This document shows positions 16,674-25,433 of a stretch of DNA of 64,000 bases, one piece after another. The stretch is from the NCBI GenBank assembly GCA_003210025.1, contig QCNW01000001.1:124001-188000 (forward strand), given 5' to 3'. Origin of the DNA: Pelagibacteraceae bacterium AG-426-M19. GTDB taxonomy: Bacteria > Pseudomonadota > Alphaproteobacteria > Pelagibacterales > Pelagibacteraceae. The notes below the pieces were generated by a model. The model did not search any database. It saw only the letters and a list, made by a program, of their open reading frames with translations, and had not been told where the DNA came from. The position numbers were made by a program, and so were the translations under genes. Each line of letters begins with the position of its first letter. The stretch's first letter is position 1.

Positions 16674-17792
16674 TTATAGACCAGCTTTCATAGCTTCCCA
16701 CTTCTCACCAAGTTCTGTACCGTTATCAGCCCAGAAAAATGGATCAACTAAAAAGTATTTTTTAGTATTTGCAGGAGCAGTTGGCATTTGTGGCATCATT
16801 TCAGTCTTACCATCTTTGTACCAAGGCTCATTTGCTTTGATAATTTCTAAAGATGATAATCTGTATGGAGCATATGCAATATATTTAGCACTTCCAGCTA
16901 ACATTTCAGTGTTAGTCATCATTGCTAAAGCTTTTTTAGCATTTGCTTCATCTGGTCCACCTTTAACAAGTGCGAAATATTCATAGTCAAGACCTTGTCC
17001 ATCCCATACTTGCGTAATTGGAGCACCTTCACCGATTTCAGCATTGAAAAATCTTCCATTCCAACCAGTTGCCATTACAACTTCACCAGCAACTAATAAT
17101 TCTGGTGGTTGAGCACCAGCTGACCAGAATACACATCCACCATTTGGATCTGTGCAAAGCTCTTTGATTTTATTCATTGCTCTGTTAACACCAGCTTCAG
17201 TCTCTAGTAATTTGTAGATCTCAGATCCACCTTTACCCATGTAAACACCGTCACCTGCTAAAGCGATTTCTAGGTTTGTAAGAGCAGATTTATAAATTGC
17301 TCTTTTTCCTGGAAATTTTTTAGTGTTGAAAAAGTCCTTAATAGTTGAAGGTGCTTTTCCATCAAACGCTCTATTATCGTATGCGTAATTCCATGAATAT
17401 AAAATGTTTCCTACAGCACATTTACTCGGCATTGGAGCAAAGAAATCTTCACTTGCAGGAGTTCCATCTGGAGCTGCAGGGAAGTCTTTGTCAAAATCGA
17501 ATTCGACGAAAATTCCTTCGTCACATCCGTTGATAGTATCAAATGCGAATACATCAATAATATCCCAAGTAATTGCACCTGCTTCTTTTTGAGCTTTGAT
17601 CTCAGATAATCCACCTGAATAGTCTACCCAGTTGATATCAACACCAAGAGCTTGTGCAGTTGGATCACCATACCCTAGCTTTTGGGACTCTGTATAAGCT
17701 CCACCCCAAGATGCTACTGTAACCGCAAATGCAGATGAAGTTATTGAAAGAGCAAAAGAAAGAGCAAGTAATAATTTACTTAATTTTTTCAT
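16674..17792 (-). CDS. ABC substrate-binding protein, PotD-like (family 1/8)
   Basis: Periplasmic binding protein, 372 residues. Signal peptide MKKLSKLLLALSFALSITSS with cleavage after AFA, then VTVASWGGAYTESQ, the usual first strand of PotD/PotF-like proteins. Mid-protein motifs include WDIIDVFAFD, WNYAYDNRAF and ATGWNGRFF. A strong ribosome site (GGAGG, six bases from the ATG) and its own putative promoter (17839-17867) suggest high expression. Linkage to DoeA/EutA-like genes makes ectoine, hydroxyectoine or another zwitterionic osmolyte as reasonable a ligand as a polyamine; the sequence does not decide. Confidence 0.9.
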   Translation of the reverse strand: MKKLSKLLLALSFALSITSSAFAVTVASWGGAYTESQKLGYGDPTAQALGVDINWVDYSGGLSEIKAQKEAGAITWDIIDVFAFDTINGCDEGIFVEFDFDKDFPAAPDGTPASEDFFAPMPSKCAVGNILYSWNYAYDNRAFDGKAPSTIKDFFNTKKFPGKRAIYKSALTNLEIALAGDGVYMGKGGSEIYKLLETEAGVNRAMNKIKELCTDPNGGCVFWSAGAQPPELLVAGEVVMATGWNGRFFNAEIGEGAPITQVWDGQGLDYEYFALVKGGPDEANAKKALAMMTNTEMLAGSAKYIAYAPYRLSSLEIIKANEPWYKDGKTEMMPQMPTAPANTKKYFLVDPFFWADNGTELGEKWEAMKAGL

Positions 17793-17838
17793 TTATCCTC
17801 CGTTTAAACGTTTAATATAAATTAATTTATATAAGTGA

Positions 17839-17867
17839 AGTACAACAAAATCGTTATTCAGAGTCAA
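17839..17867 (-). promoter_or_regulatory. putative promoter of the Pot-type binding-protein gene
   Basis: On the minus strand TTGACT (17862-17867) and TGTACT (17839-17844) are separated by exactly 17 bases, about 46 bases upstream of the start codon. The AACAAAAT/ATTTTGTT inverted repeat (about 17844-17881) spans the -35 region. This would give the binding-protein gene transcription independent of potA. Confidence 0.45.
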
Positions 17868-17907
17868 CAGGCCATTTTGTTATAGGAATACTAGACTATT
17901 TGGGAAA

Positions 17908-18993
17908 TTATTTAGGATCTAGGGCTCTTGCGTCTTGACTGTTCCAACCTACTTTAATCTCATTTCCTAATTTTAAATCTAGCTCGTTTGAGCTATTTGG
18001 AACTTTTAAAATAAAGTCTTTATTACCTAAAAGATCTAATCTTACTCTAGTGTGATCACCATGGTAGATAACTTCTTCGATTTTTCCAGTTTGATTATTA
18101 TCCATTTTATTTTTTGGATTTATTAATGCTCTCTCTGGTCTTATTGAAACTGTTGTTTTATCACCTTTAGAATTTACTGAAATTGGATTAGCTAAAATTT
18201 CGCCATTTTGTAATTTAACTTTACAAACATCTTTTGAAATGTCCGTTACTTCTCCACCAAAAGTATTATTTTCACCTATAAACTCTGCAACGAACGAATT
18301 AACTGGCTCTTCATATAATTTATCAGGACTTGATAATTGTTGAACTTTACCATCATTAAAAACTGCGATCCTATTTGACATTGTTAATGCTTCTCCTTGA
18401 TCGTGTGTAACATAGACAACAGTCACCCCAATATTTTCGTGGATATGTTTAATTTCATATTGCATACTTTCTCGTAAGTTTTTATCCAAAGCTCCAAGTG
18501 GCTCATCCATTAGAACTACTGCTGGATCAAAAACGAGAGCTCTTGCAACCGCTACCCTTTGTTGTTGTCCTCCCGACAATTGTGCAGGCATCCTACTTTC
18601 AAATCCTGAAAGAGAAACCATCGACAGAGCTTTATCTACTTTTTTATCAATCTCATCTTTTTGAACTTTTCTAACTCTTAAAGGAAATGCTAAATTTTCA
18701 TAAACTGTCATATGAGGAAACAATGCATAATTTTGAAAAACCATTCCAATTCCTCTTTTGTGTGGTGGAATATTTGAAATAGGATTAGAGTCTAAATAAA
18801 TTTCGCCATTAGTTGGGGTTTCAAATCCAGCTAACATCATTAAACAAGTTGTTTTTCCTGAACCAGATGGGCCAAGCATAGTAATAAACTCACCCTCAGA
18901 GATATTAAGATTTAAATCTTTTACTACTAAGACTTTACCATCGTAGCTTTTATCAACTTTATCAAACTTAACGAATTCTGTATTTTTAGACAT
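17908..18993 (-). CDS. potA: spermidine/putrescine-type ABC ATP-binding protein, PotA-like
   Basis: Cytoplasmic ATPase, 361 residues. Walker A GPSGSGKTT (about 42-50), Q-loop MVFQNYALFPHMTVYENLAFPL, signature LSGGQQQRVAVARAL, Walker B VVLMDEPLGALD, switch His in THDQGEA. The C-terminal 120 residues form the TOBE/OB regulatory domain (VSIRPERALI). It sits between doeA-like and the binding-protein gene on the same strand. The family serves polyamine, Fe(III), osmolyte and other PotA-class importers. Confidence 0.93.
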   Translation of the reverse strand: MSKNTEFVKFDKVDKSYDGKVLVVKDLNLNISEGEFITMLGPSGSGKTTCLMMLAGFETPTNGEIYLDSNPISNIPPHKRGIGMVFQNYALFPHMTVYENLAFPLRVRKVQKDEIDKKVDKALSMVSLSGFESRMPAQLSGGQQQRVAVARALVFDPAVVLMDEPLGALDKNLRESMQYEIKHIHENIGVTVVYVTHDQGEALTMSNRIAVFNDGKVQQLSSPDKLYEEPVNSFVAEFIGENNTFGGEVTDISKDVCKVKLQNGEILANPISVNSKGDKTTVSIRPERALINPKNKMDNNQTGKIEEVIYHGDHTRVRLDLLGNKDFILKVPNSSNELDLKLGNEIKVGWNSQDARALDPK

Positions 18994-19031
18994 TGAGTGT
19001 TTAAAACATTTAAGAAGTTAATTATCAATAG

Positions 19032-20204
19032 CTAATAGTTCTTTATATGTAGCTCTTTTGGAAAATTACAGAATAATTCACAACCTTTGTCGGTAACTCG
19101 GATTGCTTCTGATGCTTCTACTCCCCAATCACCAAACTGCATTACTGCAATCATATGAAAACAAACATTTGGTTCAAGTACTGTCATATCGCCTTTATAA
19201 ATATTTAAAGTATGCTCTCCCCAATCTGGTGGATATCCAATGCCTATTGAATAACCCGTTCTTGATTCCTTCTCGATACCATATTTATCTAAAATTTTCC
19301 AAAAAGCTTGGGCAACATCATTTGCTGTGTTTCCTGGTTTTGTAGCATCAATTCCAGCTTGTAAAGCTTCTATAGTTTTATTCATTGTATCTATTTTTAA
19401 TTGATCAGGTTTGCCTAATAAAATTGTTCGAGCCATAGGTGCGTGATATCTTTTATAAACACCTGATAGTTCAATTATAGTTGCTTCACCTTCAACAAAT
19501 TTATCTTGAGTTGCTGTTAAATGTGAAGCAGATGTGCCCTTTCCAGTTGGAAGAAGCGTTGCGATACTAGAATATTCACCTCCAAATTCTTCTGTGCCAT
19601 AAAACAAAGACTTTTGAATTTCTCCAACAGCATCGCATTGTCTTGTACCAGGTTTAATTACTTCCATTGCTGTTTGCATTCCTTTTTGAGAAATTAAAGC
19701 AGCAGACTTCATATAATTTATCTCTGCATTGGATTTAATTAATCTAGCCCAGTTAACTAGTCGATCAGAATCGATAATGTTTGCATTAGGTAATCCCTTT
19801 TTTATCTTTTCATAACAAAAAGCTGTAAAATAATGAGCATCCATTTCAACTCCAATAGACAGTTTATCCCATTTTTTTTCTTTAATTATTTTGGTCAAGT
19901 AATCATAGGGATGTTTTGGCCAAGTATGAATATAACTCTCATCATAAACTATAATATTATCTGTATTTAAATAGGTCTTTATGTACGCTCCACCTGCATC
20001 TTGATCTCTGACAAAGCAAATTGGTTCTTTTGAATCAACATGCACTAATACACATTGTGCATAATAAAAAGACCAAGCATCGTAACCTGTAAGATAATTC
20101 ATGTTGTTTGTGTCGTGAGAAATAATTAAATCAATTTTTTTCTCTCTCATCAGAGATTGAACTTTTAATAATCTTTGTTTGTATTCATCTTTTGAAAAAG
20201 ACAT
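19032..20204 (-). CDS. doeA: M24 family hydrolase, DoeA/EutD-like (ectoine hydrolase type)
   Basis: 390 residues with creatinase-type N-terminal and pita-bread C-terminal domains. Segments matching ectoine hydrolase as I remember it are NYLTGYDAWSFYYAQ, FVRDQDAGGAY, YHAPMARTILLG and GYPPDWGEHTLNI. The two Asp metal ligands of M24 peptidases are replaced (IIELSG and YHAPMAR), as in the metal-independent creatinases and DoeA, so it is unlikely to be a Xaa-Pro peptidase. DoeA opens the ectoine ring to N-alpha-acetyl-diaminobutyrate. The adjacent EutA-like gene strengthens the call, but the deacetylase DoeB and later enzymes are not in the window. Creatinase-like activity on another guanidino or cyclic amide is the main alternative. 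Confidence 0.75.
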   Translation of the reverse strand: MSFSKDEYKQRLLKVQSLMREKKIDLIISHDTNNMNYLTGYDAWSFYYAQCVLVHVDSKEPICFVRDQDAGGAYIKTYLNTDNIIVYDESYIHTWPKHPYDYLTKIIKEKKWDKLSIGVEMDAHYFTAFCYEKIKKGLPNANIIDSDRLVNWARLIKSNAEINYMKSAALISQKGMQTAMEVIKPGTRQCDAVGEIQKSLFYGTEEFGGEYSSIATLLPTGKGTSASHLTATQDKFVEGEATIIELSGVYKRYHAPMARTILLGKPDQLKIDTMNKTIEALQAGIDATKPGNTANDVAQAFWKILDKYGIEKESRTGYSIGIGYPPDWGEHTLNIYKGDMTVLEPNVCFHMIAVMQFGDWGVEASEAIRVTDKGCELFCNFPKELHIKNY

Positions 20205-20207
20205 AAA

Positions 20208-20948
20208 TTAATCAAACAGTCTTCCAAATCCTTTTACAGATTTATTTACACCAATGTTTTCCAAAGACTCCCAGATTAAAGCTTGGTTGCTTGAAAGAAC
20301 TGGAATTCCTAGTCTATCCTCTAATTTTTGTATCAAAGGAAGTACGGGTAAAGCGGTACAAGATACAAATAAAGCATCTGCCTCATTTACATCTAAATTT
20401 ATTAGCACATCAAACAGATAATTTTGATCTACTTTACCAATCTCCATGTCAGAATGAATATCAAAGTATGAATTTGAGGTGATTTCAAAACCAGATGATT
20501 TAAAATAATCAACAACATCATCGTTAACTTTTTTACTATAAGGTGTGAATATAGAAAGTTTTTTAATATTTAATTTTTTCAATGCTTTCAAAGCTGCTGT
20601 ACTTGGTGTTGAAAGTTTTGCCTCAGGTTTTGCTGCTTGTATTTTATTTTTAATATTATCGTACCCTGCTGCAATAGTTCCTGATGTACAAGCATATACA
20701 ACACAGTCTAATTTTTGCTCTGGCAAGATATCTCTTGTTACTTGAGTAATATTCTCTGACATTTTGATCAAATTCTCTTTGGTTAAGGGATTATAACATT
20801 CTATTCTATTTACAAAAAAATCTATTTTTTTATCTTTAATTACACTTATAAAATCTTTTTCAATCACTAGATCGGTTGCTAAAGCGATAAGTCCAATACG
20901 TGGATTTTGGTTATTTTCAAACTTTGGTTCTATTTTTTGTGATTTCAT
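20208..20948 (-). CDS. eutA: Asp/Glu racemase superfamily protein, EutA-like
   Basis: About 246 residues, related to maleate isomerase/arylmalonate decarboxylase. The two half-site cysteines are visible in VVYACTSGTIAAG and ADALFVSCTALPVLP. Openings PRIGLIALATD and LSSNQALIWESL are shared with the EutA ectoine-utilisation protein as I recall it. An in-frame ATG at 20967-20969 would add seven hydrophobic residues, but the ATG at 20946-20948 (MKSQK) fits family length and leaves room for a promoter before the divergent aldehyde dehydrogenase gene. It is first gene of the operon, three bases before doeA-like. Confidence 0.72.
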   Translation of the reverse strand: MKSQKIEPKFENNQNPRIGLIALATDLVIEKDFISVIKDKKIDFFVNRIECYNPLTKENLIKMSENITQVTRDILPEQKLDCVVYACTSGTIAAGYDNIKNKIQAAKPEAKLSTPSTAALKALKKLNIKKLSIFTPYSKKVNDDVVDYFKSSGFEITSNSYFDIHSDMEIGKVDQNYLFDVLINLDVNEADALFVSCTALPVLPLIQKLEDRLGIPVLSSNQALIWESLENIGVNKSVKGFGRLFD

Positions 20949-21063
20949 AAATACAATATACCACCACATATTGATTAATCATTAAAATTAAAAACTGTAT
21001 CTAATTTCTTGAATGGTTATAGTAAATAAACGTATAATAAGAAAAATTAATTTTGAAATATCA

Positions 21064-22497
21064 ATGCTCGATAAAAAAAAATTTTATATCAATGGCAAAT
21101 GGGTTGAGCCAGTAAACAAGAATGAATGTGAAGTTATTAATCCATCAACAGAAGAAGTTTGTGCAATTATAAGTCTTGGAAGTTCTGATGATACAAATGC
21201 TGCAGTCAAAGCAGCAAAATCTGCATTTGAGACTTGGAAAGAAACTTCAAAAGATGAAAGGTTAAATTTATTAGAAAAATTATTAAAAATTTATAATTCT
21301 AGATGGGATGATATGACTGATGCTATTACTACAGAGCTTGGTTGTCCTAAAGATTGGTGTTCAGCTAATCAAACATCTTCTGGCGCAGGTCATATCGAAG
21401 ACTTTATAAAAAGATTAAAAGAATTCGAATTCGAACCAGGTTTTGATAAAGGATCTACTAATCATATTGTATATGAGCCAATTGGAGTTTGCGGATTAAT
21501 TACACCTTGGAATTGGCCTATAAATCAAATTGCTTTAAAAGTAATTCCAGCTTTTGCTACTGGGTGTACAATGGTACTTAAACCATCTGAAATTGCACCA
21601 TTGTCAGGAATGCTATTTGCAGAGATGATAGATGAGGCTGGATTTCCAGCTGGAGTATTTAATTTGGTAAATGGTGATGGGCCTGGTGTTGGAACTGACC
21701 TGTCTGGACATCCTGATGTTGATATGGTCTCATTTACAGGATCTACTAGAGCTGGAAAATTAATTACAAAGAATGCTGCTGAAACTATAAAAAGAGTTTG
21801 TCTTGAACTTGGTGGTAAAGGTGGAAATATTGTTTTTGCTGATGCATATCCTGATGCAGTCAGAGATGGTATTAGAAACGTAATGAGTAATTCAGGTCAA
21901 TCCTGTGATGCCCCAACTAGAATGCTTGTTGAAAAATCAATTTATAAAAGAGCTGTTGAAGAAGCTGCAGATGAAGCAAATAAAATTAAAGTTGATCTTG
22001 CTTCAAAAGCTGGTGACCATATTGGGCCTGTAATTTCAAAAAATCAATTTGATAAAATTCAAAATTTAATAAATAGTGGAATTGAAGAAGGTGCTACTTT
22101 AGTAGCAGGTGGTCCTGACAAACCTGAAGATCTAAAGAAAGGTTATTTTATTAAACCAACAGTATTCACTGATGTTAATAATAATATGAGAATTGCTAAA
22201 GAGGAAATATTTGGACCAGTATTGTCGATTATTCCTTTTGAAAATGAAGAGGAAGCTATCCAAATTACAAATGATACAGAATATGGATTAGGAAACTATT
22301 TACAAACAGAGGATAATGAAAAGGCAAAAAGAGTCTCAAAAAAATTAAGGTCCGGAATTGTGTATGTAAATCATAAAGCAGCTGACTCTGGGACTCCTTT
22401 TGGTGGGTATAGACAATCTGGAAATGGACGTGAAGGTGGAACCTGGGGATTGCATGAATATCTAGAGGTAAAAACTATTACTGAATGGAAAAATTAA
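21064..22497 (+). CDS. NAD(P)-dependent aldehyde dehydrogenase
   Basis: Oxidises an aldehyde to its acid, 477 residues from the ATG at 21064. The longer frame from 21013 adds a basic 17-residue leader not expected in this family, so the internal start (MLDKKKFYINGKWVEP) is preferred. Motifs are FNPW-type ITPWNWPINQIALKV, FTGSTRAGKLI, ELGGKGGNIVFAD with the general-base Glu, the catalytic Cys in NSGQSCDAPTRM and KEEIFGPVLSI. It heads a plus-strand operon with a VOC protein and a homocysteine methyltransferase-like gene. It is divergent from eutA-doeA, so it may act on an aldehyde from the same catabolic block. Confidence 0.9.
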   Translation: MLDKKKFYINGKWVEPVNKNECEVINPSTEEVCAIISLGSSDDTNAAVKAAKSAFETWKETSKDERLNLLEKLLKIYNSRWDDMTDAITTELGCPKDWCSANQTSSGAGHIEDFIKRLKEFEFEPGFDKGSTNHIVYEPIGVCGLITPWNWPINQIALKVIPAFATGCTMVLKPSEIAPLSGMLFAEMIDEAGFPAGVFNLVNGDGPGVGTDLSGHPDVDMVSFTGSTRAGKLITKNAAETIKRVCLELGGKGGNIVFADAYPDAVRDGIRNVMSNSGQSCDAPTRMLVEKSIYKRAVEEAADEANKIKVDLASKAGDHIGPVISKNQFDKIQNLINSGIEEGATLVAGGPDKPEDLKKGYFIKPTVFTDVNNNMRIAKEEIFGPVLSIIPFENEEEAIQITNDTEYGLGNYLQTEDNEKAKRVSKKLRSGIVYVNHKAADSGTPFGGYRQSGNGREGGTWGLHEYLEVKTITEWKN

Positions 22498-22498
22498 A

Positions 22499-22879
22499 AT
22501 GCTTGGTTATGTAATGGTAGGAACCAATAACTTAGAAAAAGCAATAATTTTTTATGATGAAGTCTTAAAAGTTTTAAATCTAGAAAGAAATTATAAAGAT
22601 GAAGTTTGCGCTGGTTACACAGAAAAAAATGGCGATGGAACTATAGAGTTTTATGTGACCAAACCTGTCAATATGAAAGAGGCAACTAATGGAAATGGAA
22701 CGCAAGTTTCATTTATTACATCATCTAGAGATATAGTTGATAAGTTTCATGAGATTGGACTTAAGGCAGGTGGAAAAAGTGAAGGAGCTGGAGGTGAAAG
22801 ACCAGAAGGTTCTGGAGTTTACTATTCTTATATTCGAGATCTTGATAATAATAAAATTTGTGCTTTCACAAACAATTAA
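22499..22879 (+). CDS. VOC/glyoxalase family protein
   Basis: 126 residues, one vicinal-oxygen-chelate domain: MLGYVMVGTNNLEKAIIFYDEVLKVL opening, a central GNGTQVSF strand and a C-terminal GGERPEGSGVYYSYIRDLDNNKICAF segment. Family members are lyases, isomerases, dioxygenases or resistance proteins. No specific activity can be assigned. It starts one base after the aldehyde dehydrogenase gene, and its stop overlaps the next start as TAATG. Confidence 0.8.
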   Translation: MLGYVMVGTNNLEKAIIFYDEVLKVLNLERNYKDEVCAGYTEKNGDGTIEFYVTKPVNMKEATNGNGTQVSFITSSRDIVDKFHEIGLKAGGKSEGAGGERPEGSGVYYSYIRDLDNNKICAFTNN

Positions 22880-23790
22880 TGTCTTACAATTTAATTCAAG
22901 AAAAAATCAATGAAGGAAAAATTATTTTACTTGATGGAGGTATAGGTGCTGAGCTTGAAAAAAAAGGAGCTAAAATGGATCAAAACCTCTGGTGTGGAAA
23001 ATGTTCGGTAGATAGCCCAGAATTTCTAAAAGAAGTTCATGAAAATTATATTGATGCAGGTGCTGATGTTATTACAACAAATACTTATGCTACAACTCCA
23101 ATTTCTCTTAGAAAACACGGATATGAAGACTCAATTGAATTATTTAATAGACAAGCAGTTCAAATTGCAAAACAAGCAATTAATAATTCAAAAAAGAACA
23201 TCTGTTTAGCGGGAAGTGTTTCGAGTTATGGAAGTTTTCTTAAACTTGGAACAAAGAACATGAAGCCATGTTTTAATGAACATATTAAAATTTTATCAAA
23301 TGAGGGTGTTGATTTAATAATTTTAGAAGCAATGACATCTCAAGCAGAAATTGTGGAGACTATGCTTGAGTGTTCTTCAAATATAAAGTTACCTGTTTGG
23401 CTTTCTATTTCCTGTGTAATAGATCAAAATACAAAAAATATTACACTTGGTTATGATGATGTGAAGAATAAAACTGAAATTTACGAGGATTTAGAAGTAT
23501 CGTTGAAAAATTTTAGTAAATTACATAAGGGGCCAATTTTAATTGCTCACTCAGATATTAAAACAACGAGTGCAGCTTTAGATACTGCATTAAAAAATTA
23601 TAATGGAGTTATTGGTGCATACCCTAACAAAGGCTATTACGAAAAACCAAATTGGAAGTTTGTGGATGATTTTTCACCCAATGATTATTTGGAAGTTGCA
23701 AAAAAATGGTTTAGCAAAGGTGTAAAAATTGTTGGTGGTTGTTGTGGTATAGGAGTTGAAGAGATAAAAGCTGTTTCAATTTTGAAGTAA
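22879..23790 (+). CDS. homocysteine S-methyltransferase family protein (copy 1)
   Basis: About 303 residues from the ATG at 22879, which overlaps the VOC stop (TAATG); an upstream TTG frame at 22858 is less likely. Family motifs are ILLDGGIGAELEKKG, GADVITTNTYATTP and the zinc-binding Cys pair VGGCCGIGVEEIKAV, with a further Cys in LSISCVID. Enzymes of this group (BHMT, MmuM, MetH N-domain) methylate homocysteine from betaine, S-methylmethionine, DMSP-like sulfonium compounds or methyl-THF. A methyl-donor osmolyte as substrate fits the surrounding genes. A second member lies at 25434. Confidence 0.87.
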   Translation: MSYNLIQEKINEGKIILLDGGIGAELEKKGAKMDQNLWCGKCSVDSPEFLKEVHENYIDAGADVITTNTYATTPISLRKHGYEDSIELFNRQAVQIAKQAINNSKKNICLAGSVSSYGSFLKLGTKNMKPCFNEHIKILSNEGVDLIILEAMTSQAEIVETMLECSSNIKLPVWLSISCVIDQNTKNITLGYDDVKNKTEIYEDLEVSLKNFSKLHKGPILIAHSDIKTTSAALDTALKNYNGVIGAYPNKGYYEKPNWKFVDDFSPNDYLEVAKKWFSKGVKIVGGCCGIGVEEIKAVSILK

Positions 23791-23807
23791 TAATATATTG
23801 TAAAATT

Positions 23808-24263
23808 ATGAAAACTTTTATTGGTGGTATTGGTTGTTTTTGGGACGAAACTAAATACGATGGTATAAAAGGAATATTATCTACCGAATGTGGTTATTGC
23901 GGAGGTGATGATCCTAATGTTACTTACAAAGCAGTTTGTGGTGGGGATACGGGTCACATAGAAGTAGTCAAAGTTCAATATGATGAAAATATTTTAAGCT
24001 ATGAAGATATGGTCAGATTATTTTTTAAACTCCATGACTCAACTCAAAAGAATAGACAGGGAACTTATGTAGGAATTCAATATCGCTCTGAGATATTTTA
24101 TAATAATGATAATGAAAAAAATACAGCAGAGAAAATTTTAAAAGAAATGAATGAGAAATTTGATGGAAAAGTTACTACAAAAATTTCCAAAGAAAAAAAC
24201 TATTGTAAAGCAGAAGGCTATCATCAAAAGTACGAGAAAAATAAATCTCTTAAGTTTGGATAA
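23808..24263 (+). CDS. msrA: peptide methionine sulfoxide reductase MsrA
   Basis: Reduces the S-epimer of methionine sulfoxide, free or in proteins, 151 residues. The catalytic Cys10 lies in GIGCFWDETKYDGIKG (usual GCFWG-E). Other motifs are STECGYCGG, TGHIEVVKVQYD, FFKLHDSTQKNRQG-D-G-type and QYRSEIFY. The C-terminal YCKAEGYHQKY segment holds the recycling-Cys region. It is placed 17 bases after the methyltransferase-like gene. MsrB is encoded separately at 60619. Confidence 0.93.
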   Translation: MKTFIGGIGCFWDETKYDGIKGILSTECGYCGGDDPNVTYKAVCGGDTGHIEVVKVQYDENILSYEDMVRLFFKLHDSTQKNRQGTYVGIQYRSEIFYNNDNEKNTAEKILKEMNEKFDGKVTTKISKEKNYCKAEGYHQKYEKNKSLKFG

Positions 24264-24274
24264 AAAGTACTAAT

Positions 24275-25432
24275 TTGAAAAAAATTATTTCAGAAAAAAA
24301 TCCAGAATTAGTTACAAGAAAAGATAATAAAGCTCAATGGAATCTCCCAAATAAAAGGAGGTTGGGTTTTAGAAATTTATATAAAATTAATAGATATGGA
24401 ATATACCTTAGATCAGATTTTGTTTTAAAATTAAAAAAAAAAATTAATAAGAGAATTGGTAAATTATCTTCTGTAAAAAAGGTAACTAAAAATAAAGCTT
24501 TTTGCTCTTTAATAGTTGGTAAAGATCAGGATATTTTATTCGAGCAGTACGCAAAGGACTTTTCTACAAATCAGCCTCAAACAATTATGTCAATTACAAA
24601 AATGTTTATACATTTATTTGTGGGAGAGCTGATAGACAGAAAACTAATTAACTTAAATAAGAAAATTTCATTTTATTTGCCAAAAATTGGCAGTGGTTAT
24701 GCAAATGCAAAAGTAAAAGACGTTTTAGACATGAACATTGTAAATCTATATAGCGAAGATTATACAAAAGCTTATTCGTCTTCATTTTTACATGAGCCTG
24801 TGGGAGGATGGAGACTGCCGATTAAAGGCAAAAACATTCAAAGCCAGGAACAATATTTAAATTCAATTAAATCTTTAAAAAGCAGAGATTTAAAAAATTA
24901 TACCGATCTGGCGCATTATAAATCAGCTAATACCGATGTTATTGGACTAATTGTAGAAAAAGTAAGTAAAAAAAGTTTAAGACAATGGCTGTTGGAAACA
25001 GTTGAAGCAACAGGATTTGAAGAAGGATTGTATATAGGAACAGATAGATTTGGAACACCGTGGATGTCTGGAGGCGGAAGTTTAATTACAAGAGATTTTT
25101 TAAGAATGGGTTTACTTTTTTCTAGGTTTGGAAAAGGTATAAATGGAAAAAATATTGGTTCTAAAACTTTTTTGAGTAAAACTATTAATAGTGAGGGACC
25201 CAAATACATTCAATTATCTAAAGATAAATTTGTCTGTTATGTTAATTCATTAATGAAATGCGGTAACTGGATTGGTCACTCTGGGTATGGGGGCCAATTT
25301 TTAGGAATAAATTTGAAAACAAAAGTTGTTGCTGCGTTTTTTTCTGTCTTAGAGACTAAATCTGCAACAAATGAAAAATATAAAAAAGATATGGTAAATA
25401 TGATAGACCAAATAATTAGTAAAGATTACTAA
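24275..25432 (+). CDS. serine hydrolase of the beta-lactamase/esterase (class C) family
   Basis: 385 residues with the S-x-x-K motif in IMSITKMFIHLF, the Y-x-N-type motif in YKSANTDVIG and a C-terminal HSGYGGQF that takes the place of the KTG strand. These mark the beta-lactamase-like hydrolases (6-aminohexanoate oligomer hydrolase, EstB types), not a true beta-lactamase. The start is a TTG at 24275, 11 bases after msrA. No clear signal peptide is visible, so it is probably cytoplasmic. It may cleave an amide or ester; the substrate is unknown. The stop is one base from the convergent methyltransferase gene. Confidence 0.8.
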   Translation: MKKIISEKNPELVTRKDNKAQWNLPNKRRLGFRNLYKINRYGIYLRSDFVLKLKKKINKRIGKLSSVKKVTKNKAFCSLIVGKDQDILFEQYAKDFSTNQPQTIMSITKMFIHLFVGELIDRKLINLNKKISFYLPKIGSGYANAKVKDVLDMNIVNLYSEDYTKAYSSSFLHEPVGGWRLPIKGKNIQSQEQYLNSIKSLKSRDLKNYTDLAHYKSANTDVIGLIVEKVSKKSLRQWLLETVEATGFEEGLYIGTDRFGTPWMSGGGSLITRDFLRMGLLFSRFGKGINGKNIGSKTFLSKTINSEGPKYIQLSKDKFVCYVNSLMKCGNWIGHSGYGGQFLGINLKTKVVAAFFSVLETKSATNEKYKKDMVNMIDQIISKDY

Positions 25433-25433
25433 T

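Noticed and set aside
19032-20204. Calling the M24 protein a Xaa-Pro aminopeptidase
   Set aside because: The two Asp metal ligands are replaced by Glu and Ala, and the sequence matches DoeA/creatinase-type members better.
20949-20969. Longer start for the EutA-like protein
   Set aside because: It adds only MWWYIVF, a hydrophobic stub not expected for a cytoplasmic racemase-fold enzyme.
21013-21063. Longer start for the aldehyde dehydrogenase
   Set aside because: The extra 17 residues are basic and unlike the family N terminus; the internal ATG at 21064 gives the expected length.
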